8,582 nucleotides of DNA from Treponema sp. GTDB lineage: Bacteria > Spirochaetota > Spirochaetia > Treponematales > Treponemataceae. Of the stretch, positions 1-7,129 are shown piece after piece. Each line of letters opens with the position of its first letter. The first letter of the stretch is position 1. The position numbers and the translations under genes are program-made. The notes under the pieces were generated by a model that saw nothing but the letters and a program-made list of their open reading frames with translations, was not told the DNA's origin and searched no databases. The stretch spans positions 1 to 8,582 of the forward strand of contig JAFOTA010000094.1 of assembly GCA_017421145.1 (NCBI GenBank), in the 5' to 3' direction.

Positions 1-243
1 ATAGTCCTTGTCTGGGGTCAGCATATAGGTATCGATACCTTGCTGACCTGCTTTCGTTGCCAAAGTACCGATGACATCGTCTGCTTCATAACCATCGACC
101 TGCAGAATGGGAATGTTCCAGGCTCTCAACAAGTCTTTGATGATGGGTACTGACTGTTTGATATCTTCTGGGGTAGCCTCACGCTGAGCTTTATAGGCAG
201 GGTAGGCGTCAGAGCGGAAGGTGGGCCCATGAGGGTCGAAGGC
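1..243 (-). CDS. polA: DNA polymerase I, internal fragment of the 5'-nuclease domain
   Basis: This is an open frame of 81 codons running off the left edge, with no start or stop inside the window. Read on the minus strand from 243 to 1 it begins AFDPHGPTFRSDAYPAYKAQ and continues through TPEDI, IPILQVDGYEADDVIGTLA and TPDKDY. These are the conserved blocks of the PolA N-terminal 5'-3' exonuclease (FEN-like) domain, including the metal-binding acidic residues of the EADD motif and the final DKD. The enzyme removes RNA primers and flap strands during replication and repair in the cytoplasm. The wording around PHGPTFR, REATPEDI and TYMLTPDKDY resembles Bacteroidota PolA more than spirochete PolA; that is a judgement from memory, not a search. 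Roughly the first 60-80 residues of PolA are missing because the frame joins directly onto flhA. The fragment is probably foreign to the rest of the window. Confidence 0.85.
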
Positions 244-796
244 CTTCTTCCGTGATCGCCCCTGAATTAAGCTCATTCTGGATATCGAACATCTTGTTGT
301 TCATGCTGTCCAAGGTGAAGCGCGCGCTGACTTCAGAAACACGCCCGGCACCCTTCGTAACGACGATGACCTGAACGACGATGAGAATTATGAAGATTAT
401 GAATCCGACCACAAGGCTCTTTCCCGTGACTATGTTGGCGAACGCCTGAACAAGAGAGCTTTGCCCCGGTATGCTTCCTATGTCATACCTGCCTATGACC
501 GGATGCGTAAGGATAAGACGCGTTGAAGCAATGTTGATTGCAAGCCCGAACAGCGTTACAAGCAGAGTGACGCGCGGAAAGGACGTGAAATCCGATGCAC
601 GCCTCGTATAGATTACGGTCAGAAGGATTATGAAAGAAACTGCCAGGTTGAGCGCCATGGCAATATCCACTATGACTTTGTTCAATGGAATGAACATCAT
701 AAGAACCGTCAGTATGACGGCAACCGCAACAGCATTACCGCTGATCACGGACAATATAGAACTGGCTTTCTTTTTTTCTTTTTGAATTTCCGGCAT
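244..796 (-). CDS. flhA: Flagellar export apparatus protein FlhA, N-terminal part only (broken at a chimeric junction)
   Basis: FlhA is the large inner-membrane component of the flagellar type III export gate; its cytoplasmic domain, absent here, forms a nonameric ring that docks substrates and chaperones. About 184 codons are present out of the roughly 690-710 usual for the family. Visible are several hydrophobic membrane segments, the FHIPEP-family core block SFPRVTLLVTLFGLAINIAS followed by TRLIL, and the conserved FTLDSMNNKMFDIQNELNSG stretch, ending at AITEE. Beyond 244 the frame reads only a few unrelated residues before a stop at 209, because the DNA has become polA. The ATG at 796 is preferred over the in-frame GTG at 808, because GGGTGGGA lies just upstream of it and that GTG is part of this ribosome-binding site. 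The gene follows flhB after an 82-bp gap, as expected in Treponema. The family normally has R in TLF-R-LA; here it is G. Confidence 0.93.
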
Positions 797-820
797 AATA
801 ATTCCCACCCACTAAAGTTT

Positions 821-849
821 ATTTTATCCCATAATGCTCAAATTTTCAA
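821..849 (-). promoter_or_regulatory. Candidate sigma-70-type promoter for flhA
   Basis: In the 82-bp flhB-flhA gap the minus strand reads TTGAAA (849-844), a 17-nt spacer, then TAAAAT (826-821). This is five of six matches to each consensus box with the optimal spacing. The start would fall near 814, leaving a short leader of about 18 nt before the flhA ATG at 796. The region is AT-rich, so chance matches are possible. It would allow flhA and the genes beyond it to be expressed independently of the upstream operon. Confidence 0.45.
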
Positions 850-878
850 TGCTGATTTTCCGTTGCAGCCTTATTTTA

Positions 879-1970
879 TCAGTTTTTTTTCTCCATATAC
901 CCTATCTGGGCATAAATTACCGCTATGGCCCTCCAGTAATTTTCGGGAATGACATCCCCGATTTTCGAATCGTTGTAGAGTCCTCTGGCAAGAGGCCTGT
1001 TTTCAATCATCGGGACATCGTTCTCACGTGCCATCCGTTTCATGTTCTGCGCCATAAGATCCTCACCCTTTGCGGTTACTGCAGGCGCTACGCTCACGTT
1101 TTTTTTCCACTGAAGAGCGACGGCATAATGCGTAGGGTTCGTAATCAGCACGTCAGCCTCCCGCACTGCTTTCGGAATGTTCTGGGAAAGCATCTCCCTC
1201 TGGGCAGAATCAAGATGGCTCTTTACCTCAGGGTCTCCTTCAAGTTCCTTGAACTCCTGCTTGACTTCCTGCTTCGTCATCTTGTTCTCTTCACGGAACT
1301 GCCTGCGCTGAACGAGATAGTCCAGCACACCGATGCCGAGAAGTATGACCGACGCGATGATCAGCATGATTCCGGCGGTATGAGCGAAATTCTGCATGGC
1401 AAGCATGGGTCCCGGAACGTTCTCAGCCGAAAGCAGCTTGTCACGCTGTGAATAAATCATCAGGAAACAAACGATTAAAAGTATGATCACTTTCAGGATG
1501 GATTTGGCTACGTTGAACACACCCTGGAAAGAAAAAAGCGTCCTCTTGAAATACTGTCCGAAATGCGGAACGATCTTGTCGAACTTGGGCTGAATGGTCT
1601 TCGTCGTAAAAAGGAAGCCCTTGTTCTGCACCAGGTTTATTATGACTCCGGCAACAAGCCCCGTGATTGCGAACGGTATCACCAGCATTAGAAAATACCT
1701 TGCGAATATGTATGCGAACTGACCGTTTTTAACGTTATTTGCTTCCGCATTCTGAAAAAAGAAAATCATCACTTCCTCAAGCTTGCGCTCCACCCATGGG
1801 CCAAGAAACAAAAGGAGAACGCATCCCGCCAAAAAAACCACTGAGCTGCTCAAATCCTGGCTTTTGGCAAGACGACCCTCTTCACGGGCTTTGCGGAGCT
1901 TATGTTCTGACGGTTGTTCGGTCCTTCCCTCATCTTCAGGGGCGAACCACTGCAAGTCAATGAAACTCAT
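879..1970 (-). CDS. flhB: Flagellar export switch protein FlhB
   Basis: FlhB is the inner-membrane export-gate protein that switches substrate specificity from rod/hook to filament proteins. The product is 363 residues from the ATG at 1970, a normal length. It opens MSFIDLQWFAPEDEGRTE, a start characteristic of treponemal FlhB, then the conserved EQPSEHKLRKAREEGRLAKS block. Hydrophobic segments lie near residues 43-59, 90-115, 154-173 and 198-218, followed by the cytoplasmic domain. The autocleavage motif NPTH is at residues 278-281, followed by YAVAL, so self-cleavage between N and P is expected. An in-frame GTG at 1988 was rejected: GGGGAGG sits 9-10 nt upstream of the ATG, and the ATG overlaps the fliR stop as TGATG, suggesting translational coupling. 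All expected regions are present. Confidence 0.97.
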   Translation of the reverse strand: MSFIDLQWFAPEDEGRTEQPSEHKLRKAREEGRLAKSQDLSSSVVFLAGCVLLLFLGPWVERKLEEVMIFFFQNAEANNVKNGQFAYIFARYFLMLVIPFAITGLVAGVIINLVQNKGFLFTTKTIQPKFDKIVPHFGQYFKRTLFSFQGVFNVAKSILKVIILLIVCFLMIYSQRDKLLSAENVPGPMLAMQNFAHTAGIMLIIASVILLGIGVLDYLVQRRQFREENKMTKQEVKQEFKELEGDPEVKSHLDSAQREMLSQNIPKAVREADVLITNPTHYAVALQWKKNVSVAPAVTAKGEDLMAQNMKRMARENDVPMIENRPLARGLYNDSKIGDVIPENYWRAIAVIYAQIGYMEKKN

Positions 1971-2794
1971 CAGCTGCCGCCTCCCCACGATATTGAACTG
2001 AAGAAATTCCCGAGCGAACGGAACGCGGCTTCAAATGAACGGTCGGCGAAGTTTATGAAATACGGAAGAAGAACCGTAAGTATAAAGAACGATGACAGAA
2101 TCAGAATAGGAAATCCTTCTGCAAGGAGATTCATCTGCGGGGAAGCCTTTGCAAGTATGCCCATAGAAACGTTTATAAGGAAAAGAGTTCCCATGAGCGG
2201 AAGAGCTATGACTATTGCATCGCGGAAAAGCTTCGTTAGTCCGAGAAGCAGGAATTTTATCATCTCGTCATTGTGCTCGACTATGGACATTGCGTTCAGA
2301 TGCTCGAAGCTTGAAAGAAGTCCGTCCGAAAAAAGTGTCTGGAAACATCCCGTCTGCATGAATACAAGCATCGCAACAAGGTTCAGGTACTGTCCCATGA
2401 GCGGATTTTCCACCTGGCTCAAGGCATCGTACACTTCACTTGCGGAGAATCCCATCTGGAAAGCGAAGAACTGTCCTGCAGTGCTGAATGCGGCGAATAT
2501 TATAGAAATGAAAAATCCCATTATGAGCCCTATGAGTCCCTCTCCTATCAAAAGGAAGATGAACTCAAGGTTGAACGTACCCTCAGGAGTTATGAAAGTT
2601 GCATATGCAGAAAAAGTTCCGGCGGCAAAAGAAAGGCGCGGCGCAATCAGATAGGCAAAATAAATCGCCAGGGTCACCTTCGCGATCCTTGAAACCGTCC
2701 TTGATGAAAAAAGCGGAAGAGTCATTATGAATGCGAAACACCTCACGCCCACCAGAAGATAGAGCGGAGCCTTTGCGATTATTTCCTGCAGCAT
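1970..2794 (-). CDS. fliR: Flagellar export gate protein FliR
   Basis: FliR is a polytopic inner-membrane protein that assembles with FliP and FliQ into the FliP5-FliQ4-FliR1 helical channel of the flagellar type III export gate. The 274-residue product is of family length. It shows an N-terminal hydrophobic region, a long amphipathic middle containing the conserved stretch GQFFAFQMGFS, the NPLMGQYLNL block, and a C-terminal half with FLINVSMGILAKASPQMNL, all typical of FliR. The ATG at 2794 has an AGGT about eight bases upstream, a modest ribosome-binding site. The gene is 23 bp from fliQ, and its TGA overlaps the flhB ATG by one base. No frame damage is seen. Confidence 0.96.
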   Translation of the reverse strand: MLQEIIAKAPLYLLVGVRCFAFIMTLPLFSSRTVSRIAKVTLAIYFAYLIAPRLSFAAGTFSAYATFITPEGTFNLEFIFLLIGEGLIGLIMGFFISIIFAAFSTAGQFFAFQMGFSASEVYDALSQVENPLMGQYLNLVAMLVFMQTGCFQTLFSDGLLSSFEHLNAMSIVEHNDEMIKFLLLGLTKLFRDAIVIALPLMGTLFLINVSMGILAKASPQMNLLAEGFPILILSSFFILTVLLPYFINFADRSFEAAFRSLGNFFSSISWGGGS

Positions 2795-2817
2795 GCTTTT
2801 TTACCTGTCTACAGAAC

Positions 2818-3084
2818 TTATCCCATGGAAGGAATCTGGTCAAAAAGATTTATGGTATAGTTTTCCATCCTGCTGAACATCCATCCTCCGAGCAGTGCAA
2901 GAACCAGAAGGATCGTCAGAAGCTTAGGCAGAAAAGTAAGCGTCTGTTCCTGTATTGATGTAGTGGCCTGGAAGATCGATATGATCAGTCCGATTATAAG
3001 AGCCGCGCCAAGTACGGGAGCACAGAGAGTGAAGACCTCCATTATCCCCGTGCGCATAAGCTGCGATATTTCACCAAGTCCCAT
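2818..3084 (-). CDS. fliQ: Flagellar export gate protein FliQ
   Basis: FliQ is a small inner-membrane subunit of the flagellar type III export gate. The 88-residue product matches the family's usual length of about 86-90. Two hydrophobic segments (about residues 15-39 and 52-71) flank the conserved connecting stretch QATTSIQEQTLTFLPK. The ATG at 3084 has a strong purine-rich ribosome-binding site, GAGGGGG followed by about seven bases. It lies between fliP (15 bp upstream) and fliR (23 bp downstream), the invariant fliP-fliQ-fliR order of flagellar operons. Confidence 0.96.
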   Translation of the reverse strand: MGLGEISQLMRTGIMEVFTLCAPVLGAALIIGLIISIFQATTSIQEQTLTFLPKLLTILLVLALLGGWMFSRMENYTINLFDQIPSMG

Positions 3085-3099
3085 TCTTTTTCCCCCTCA

Positions 3100-3951
3100 T
3101 CAAAGACCTACGCTGTGGAAAAGCTGCGTGGTAAGAAGTCCCCATCCGTCAACAAGCACGAAGAGCATGAGCTTGAACGGCATGGAAATCTGCACCGGCG
3201 GAAGCATCATCATACCCATGCTCATGAGGATCGACGCAACCACCATGTCTATTATTATGAACGGAATGTAGAGCAGAACGCCTATCTTGAAAGCAACGGT
3301 CAGCTCGTGGAGTATGTATGCCGGAACAAGGACATAGGTCGGAACGTCAGCAAGAGTCTCAGGCTGGTCATCCATGATCATGGACGCAAACACGCCTATA
3401 TACCTGTCGTCATCGGCCATCTGCTCGTACATGAAAAGCCTCAGCGGTGTCTCAGCCTTCTCGTATGCTTCGGTCAACGAGAGCTGATTATCGGAAAGAG
3501 GCTTGAACGCTTCCGTGTACACCCTGTTGAAAGTCGGCCACATGCAGAAAATGGTCATGAAAAGCGCGATTCCGTTTAAAACTGCCGTCGGCGGAACCTG
3601 CTGCAATGAAAGCGCCCTCTTGATGAAGTCAAGCACGATGCTGAAACGGAGGAACGTGGTCGTAAGTATGATTATGCTCGGTGCAAGGCTGAGCAAAGTG
3701 AGCATGAGAAGAAGCTGCACGGAAAATGCAACCTGATGCCCGTCCTGCGGTGCCGTAGCCGAAAACTGAATGTTCGGGAAATCGATTCCTGTGATGTTGC
3801 CGCCCATCTCAGTGTTGCCGCGCGTTGATCCTTCCGGGAACGTCGATGCAGCCTGTGATGCAACCGGAAGCGCACAAAACAGCACCATCAGAGAGAGGAA
3901 TATTATCCTCGGCAGATTTTTTTTCGAAGACTTTTTCAATCCGTTTTTCAT
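3100..3951 (-). CDS. fliP: Flagellar export gate protein FliP
   Basis: FliP forms the main pentameric ring of the export-gate channel in the inner membrane. From the ATG at 3951 the product is 283 residues. It begins with a basic region and a hydrophobic signal peptide ending near LPVASQA-A, as in other cleaved FliP proteins. It then has a periplasmic stretch, the conserved SIIILTTTFLRFSIVLDF and QVPPTAVLNGIALFMT blocks, and the second family signature PAYILHELTVAFKIGV (about residues 210-225). Two starts are possible. The ATG at 3960 overlaps the end of fliO by 8 bp but has AAGG directly abutting it. The in-frame ATG at 3951 has AAGGA eight bases upstream and lies one base past the fliO stop, so I chose it. 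Either start keeps the signal peptide. Confidence 0.95.
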   Translation of the reverse strand: MKNGLKKSSKKNLPRIIFLSLMVLFCALPVASQAASTFPEGSTRGNTEMGGNITGIDFPNIQFSATAPQDGHQVAFSVQLLLMLTLLSLAPSIIILTTTFLRFSIVLDFIKRALSLQQVPPTAVLNGIALFMTIFCMWPTFNRVYTEAFKPLSDNQLSLTEAYEKAETPLRLFMYEQMADDDRYIGVFASMIMDDQPETLADVPTYVLVPAYILHELTVAFKIGVLLYIPFIIIDMVVASILMSMGMMMLPPVQISMPFKLMLFVLVDGWGLLTTQLFHSVGL

Positions 3952-3952
3952 G

Positions 3953-4684
3953 TCATTCATCCTTGTTCATGCGGTCGCTCTGCCTTTTGAGGGAATTAAG
4001 AACCTGCTGTGCGGCTCCGTCGTCAAACACGTTTTTCTTGACGTTGGCTCCCTTCTTTTTTGGCATGAAGATTTCAAGCACTTCGCTGAAATTCTTTGGT
4101 TTTGAGGAACCGCCGTTTTTGTCGGCATAAAGATTCATTGCTGAAATAAGCTCAGGGTCATCGATTTCACAGAGCAGGTTCACTGAATTGTCAGCGACGC
4201 CGATAAGGAACGCCCTGTCGACCAACGTAACGACCTGAACGGTTTTTCCCGGGCTTACGGTTATGGAAGAAACTTTCCTGAGGAATTTATCTTCGGATGA
4301 AGATCCGCGCCCGGTAGATTTCTGAAGCAGCTTGAATATAATCCAGATGATCGCGATGATTATTGCAAGGACAATTATCATCCTCAAAAAAACAAGGAAA
4401 GTGTTCGAACCGGATGTTTTCTTGGTACCGTCAGAATTTGTCCCGGCCTTAACCGCAGAATCAGAAAGCTTAAGCGCACTCTCTTCCGGATTTTTAGCCG
4501 CGGGCTTGACCTCCGTAGCCTGATCATTTTTTCCCGACGCAGAATCAACTACAGGTGTGCTTGTTTCAGCACCGGCAACATAATCGGCAGTCTGGGAATA
4601 TGCAGAAACTACCGGCAAAAAAAGACATGCGAACGCCAGAACAATGGCCTTAGATTTTACTGAGTAAATTTTATTTTCCCCCAC
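3953..4684 (-). CDS. fliO: Flagellar biosynthesis protein FliO (FliZ-type)
   Basis: FliO is a bitopic membrane protein that helps FliP assemble into the export gate. The product is up to 243 residues. It has an N-terminal signal-like segment (about residues 11-28, ending VVSA), then a low-complexity S/T/K/A-rich periplasmic region (about 30-95). A single strong membrane segment follows (about 96-120, rich in I), then a cytoplasmic domain with FLRKVSSITVSPGKTVQVV and VDRAFLIGVADNSVNLL, the small beta-rich pattern of FliO. Identification rests on this architecture and on its position just before fliP. The start is uncertain: the GTG at 4684 has only a weak ribosome-binding site, while GGTGGGGGA lies seven bases before an in-frame ATT at 4669. 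The end overlaps the possible longer fliP start. Confidence 0.9.
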   Translation of the reverse strand: MGENKIYSVKSKAIVLAFACLFLPVVSAYSQTADYVAGAETSTPVVDSASGKNDQATEVKPAAKNPEESALKLSDSAVKAGTNSDGTKKTSGSNTFLVFLRMIIVLAIIIAIIWIIFKLLQKSTGRGSSSEDKFLRKVSSITVSPGKTVQVVTLVDRAFLIGVADNSVNLLCEIDDPELISAMNLYADKNGGSSKPKNFSEVLEIFMPKKKGANVKKNVFDDGAAQQVLNSLKRQSDRMNKDE

Positions 4685-4788
4685 CCAAACCAGCTTCCAC
4701 CCCTGAAAGCTTTTTTAAATAACACAGGATCCCACGAAAAAACTGGTTTTTCGAGTTTTCCTACGGAAACCTTTTGAGCTTCCCTTTA

Positions 4789-4817
4789 AAAATACTTCAA
4801 AGCAAGCCTTTAATCAA
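4789..4817 (-). promoter_or_regulatory. Weak candidate sigma-70-type promoter upstream of fliO
   Basis: In the 245-bp gap after the fliY terminator the minus strand carries TTGATT (4817-4812), 17 nt, then TATTTT (4794-4789). The gap needs some start signal if the fliO-flhA genes are to be expressed past the terminator, and this is the best-spaced pair I found. The match is only partial and the region is AT-rich, so this is tentative. Confidence 0.25.
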
Positions 4818-4887
4818 TGCAACTGACAGAAAAACATGAGATTTTTTTAAATTTTCTGCCCGCGAACGTAAAAAAAACGCAGGAAGC

Positions 4888-4918
4888 AAAAAAAAAGCGG
4901 TATAAAACCTATACCGCT
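4888..4918 (-). terminator. Intrinsic terminator after fliY
   Basis: On the minus strand, 11 bases past the fliY stop, AGCGGTATA (4918-4910) and TATACCGCT (4904-4896) form a perfect 9-bp stem with a 5-nt loop. The stem is followed at once by an unbroken run of T to 4888. This is a textbook Rho-independent terminator for leftward transcription, although the flagellar genes continue beyond it in the same direction. Confidence 0.9.
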
Positions 4919-4929
4919 CCTTGAGTCTA

Positions 4930-6054
4930 TTACATCTGGTTGGTCACATGCTCTATTGCCGGAAGGATTTCAGTTACACGGACACCGAAGTTTTCATCGA
5001 TGACCACGACTTCACCTTTTGCAATCGGCTTATGGTTGACAAGGATATCCACAGGTTCACCGGCAAGCTTGTCCAGCTCGATGATCGTTCCTTCACCCAT
5101 TCCAAGGATATCTTTGATAGTCTTCTTTGTACGACCCAATTCTACGGTCATCTCCATGAAGACATCCATAATAAGGCTGATGTTTCCCTGACCTGCGGCA
5201 GCATTATACTGCTGGAGGTTAGGCAGCTGTACCGACTGAACGTTAGGGCTGCTCATCGGCTGCATAGCAACCTGTCCCATATCCATACCTGACATACTAT
5301 TCATTGGCTGCATTGCTCCCATGTTTGGTATTCCTCCCATCATTGGCTGTTGATTAAATTGCGGTGCTGCATTCATAGGTGAAGCGGCAGCAGGGGCAGG
5401 TTTTACGCCGCCGCCGAGAGCCGTAGCCATTCCTTCTGCAACAGAGCTGTTCACTGCTTCCCAGATTGTATAAGGTGCACCGTCCAAGGTAACAGGATAC
5501 GTGAACAAGGCGAAGCTGCCCTGAGGCATCCTGACCATAGCCTTCGGCTGGTTGTGAGCCTCGGCTGGGTTTGCAGCAAGACCAGGAAGTTTACCGTCCT
5601 GACTCAATTCTAATATTTCAGCCCCAGAGAAAGTTGACATTAGCTCACCGATTACGGAAAGAGCCATATCATCCAACTCTGAGTTGGGTTCATTGTTAAT
5701 CAAACTGGAGACTTTCTGGGCAAATTCAGGCGACACTATAAAAAGATGGTCACCTACAAGCGCCGTTGTATAGTCTTCTGTTATTGCAACCAGCATTTCA
5801 GGAATCTTAGCGAGAAGCTGGTCCCTGTTTGACGCCTCGACGACCGGAGCGTCAACCTTTGCATCAGTTCCTGTCATTACAGAAATGCTGGAAGCAAGCT
5901 TTTCCTGCATCTTCTCAGCGAATTTCTGAAGCGTAGGTATGTCCATATTACCGGCAGAAGGTGTAGAAGAAGAATAAGCTCCACTAAGCCCCCCTGACTC
6001 CACCCCGGACAACAATGCATCAATTTCTTCCTGTGATATTGCACCTTCACTCAT
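4930..6054 (-). CDS. fliY: Flagellar motor switch protein FliY (CheC-like plus FliN domain)
   Basis: FliY is a C-ring switch protein that takes the place of FliN in many spirochetes and Firmicutes. The 374-residue product has an N-terminal peptide ISQEEIDALLSG (6-17) like the CheY-P-binding peptide of FliM. A CheC-like domain follows (about 38-215), then a Met/Pro/Gln-rich linker (about 217-285), then a C-terminal SpoA/FliN domain (about 290-368, with ELGRTKKTIKDILGMGEG and FGVRVTEI). The CheC-like sites read SVIGELMS (133-140) and SSVAEGMA (203-210). Both keep the Ser/Asp and Glu of the (D/S)xxxExxN motif but have Ser or Ala in place of the catalytic Asn, so CheY-P phosphatase activity looks lost (inference). 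The ATG overlaps the fliM stop as ATGA, and AAGGAG lies 10 bases upstream inside fliM. A strong terminator follows the gene. Confidence 0.96.
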   Translation of the reverse strand: MSEGAISQEEIDALLSGVESGGLSGAYSSSTPSAGNMDIPTLQKFAEKMQEKLASSISVMTGTDAKVDAPVVEASNRDQLLAKIPEMLVAITEDYTTALVGDHLFIVSPEFAQKVSSLINNEPNSELDDMALSVIGELMSTFSGAEILELSQDGKLPGLAANPAEAHNQPKAMVRMPQGSFALFTYPVTLDGAPYTIWEAVNSSVAEGMATALGGGVKPAPAAASPMNAAPQFNQQPMMGGIPNMGAMQPMNSMSGMDMGQVAMQPMSSPNVQSVQLPNLQQYNAAAGQGNISLIMDVFMEMTVELGRTKKTIKDILGMGEGTIIELDKLAGEPVDILVNHKPIAKGEVVVIDENFGVRVTEILPAIEHVTNQM

Positions 6055-7085
6055 AATGTATCATCTCCTTCCGCTGTTAGCTCTTCGAATTCATCATCGT
6101 CATTTTCTTTGATCTTCTCAATGATCTGCACCGCGCGCTGCTTTCCTACTACACCCGGCTGACAGTAGAATTTTTTTCTGCTGCCTACGCTGAGAACCAG
6201 AGGATCACCTACCTTTGTCGTATTGAACCTAATGACATCCCCTATCTGAAGGTTCACGACATCCCTGATCGGCACGTTCATGCTTCCGATTTCTGCAATC
6301 AGCTCCATTTCAACGTCGGAAAGCTTTTCTTTAAGCGTACCGAGATACTGCGTGGTTGAGCTTCGTCTGACCGAACTGAACCAGAATTGTGATGAAAGCT
6401 TGGAAATTATAGGCTCTATCGTGATGTACGGGATACAGATGTTCATCATACCCGCTTCCTCGCCTATCTTGATTTCCAAAGTTACAAGAATGACCATTTC
6501 CGTTGGCGGAACGATCTGAGCGAACTGAGGGTTTGTCTCAATCTGCTGCAACCTTGGCCTCAAGTCGATTACCTGTGTCCATGCCTCGCGCATGTTTGCA
6601 AGTATACGGACGATGATGCCTTCCATTACGGACTGCTCGATATCGGTCAGATCACGGTTGACCTTGCCGCCCGTATCTCCTGAACCACCGAACAGACGGT
6701 CTATCATTATAAAGGTAATTTCAGGCGCAATCTCAAGGACGGCATTACCTTTCAAAGGATCCATGTTGATTACGGCAAGCGTTGTCGGTGTAGGAATTGA
6801 ACGGATGAATTCCTCGTAAGTCAGCTGATCAACGGATGCGACATGTACGTGAACCAATGTACGCAGCTGTGCAGAAAGGCTTGTTGTCGTAAGACGCGCA
6901 AAAGTCTCGTGCATGTTGGATACAGTACGGATCTGTTCCTTTGAGAATTTATCCGGTCTGCGGAAATCATAGATTTTAATTCGTCTGGTGTCTGAAACCG
7001 GCTTAAAGTCATCAGTTTCATTATCACCAGAACTTATCGCCTGCAAGAGCTGGTCTATTTCATCCTGTGATAATACTTCATTCAT
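6051..7085 (-). CDS. fliM: Flagellar motor switch protein FliM
   Basis: FliM is the middle protein of the C-ring. It binds phosphorylated CheY to change rotation direction and links FliG to FliN/FliY. The 344-residue product starts NEVLSQDEIDQLLQAI, the CheY-P-binding peptide, joined by a short acidic linker to the central domain. That domain carries the GGSG loop (residues 133-136 in RLFGGSGDTGG), which contacts FliG. The C-terminal SpoA domain covers about 252-325 (LSDVEMELIAEIGSMNVPI, then VNLQIGDVIRF), followed by an acidic tail. The ATG at 7085 has GGTGGG eight bases upstream. The gene sits 44 bp after fliL and overlaps fliY by 4 bp, so the two switch proteins are probably translationally coupled. 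Confidence 0.97.
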   Translation of the reverse strand: MNEVLSQDEIDQLLQAISSGDNETDDFKPVSDTRRIKIYDFRRPDKFSKEQIRTVSNMHETFARLTTTSLSAQLRTLVHVHVASVDQLTYEEFIRSIPTPTTLAVINMDPLKGNAVLEIAPEITFIMIDRLFGGSGDTGGKVNRDLTDIEQSVMEGIIVRILANMREAWTQVIDLRPRLQQIETNPQFAQIVPPTEMVILVTLEIKIGEEAGMMNICIPYITIEPIISKLSSQFWFSSVRRSSTTQYLGTLKEKLSDVEMELIAEIGSMNVPIRDVVNLQIGDVIRFNTTKVGDPLVLSVGSRKKFYCQPGVVGKQRAVQIIEKIKENDDDEFEELTAEGDDTL

Positions 7086-7129
7086 TCCCTAATCCCACCT
7101 GAGCAATTCCTTTTTATATCGCCGACTTA

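Noticed and set aside
209..243. The last residues of the flhA open frame (GLRPSWAHLPL then stop) as the natural end of a short FlhA.
   Set aside because: The same DNA read in another frame gives conserved PolA sequence (AFDPHGPTFR), so the stop is an accident of the join and does not end a real short FlhA.
1..250. Insertion of a mobile element or horizontally acquired polA into flhA.
   Set aside because: Only an internal piece of polA is present, with no terminal repeats, target duplication, transposase or integrase. An artefactual join explains it more simply, though only one side is visible.
1968..1988. Upstream GTG at 1988 as the flhB start (adds MGRRQL).
   Set aside because: That stretch holds the GGGGAGG ribosome-binding site for the ATG at 1970, and the family N-terminus begins at that ATG.
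834..3579. Long plus-strand open frames opposite flhB, fliR and fliP (for example 834-1451, 1914-2654 and 3115-3579).
   Set aside because: They lie antisense to well-recognised conserved genes, have no recognisable domains, and show compositions typical of reverse-strand shadows.
4737..4769. Possible second hairpin in the fliY-fliO gap (GGTTT...AAACC followed by TTTTTT).
   Set aside because: The stem is only about 5 bp, AT-rich and interrupted. It is not convincing as a terminator or attenuator.
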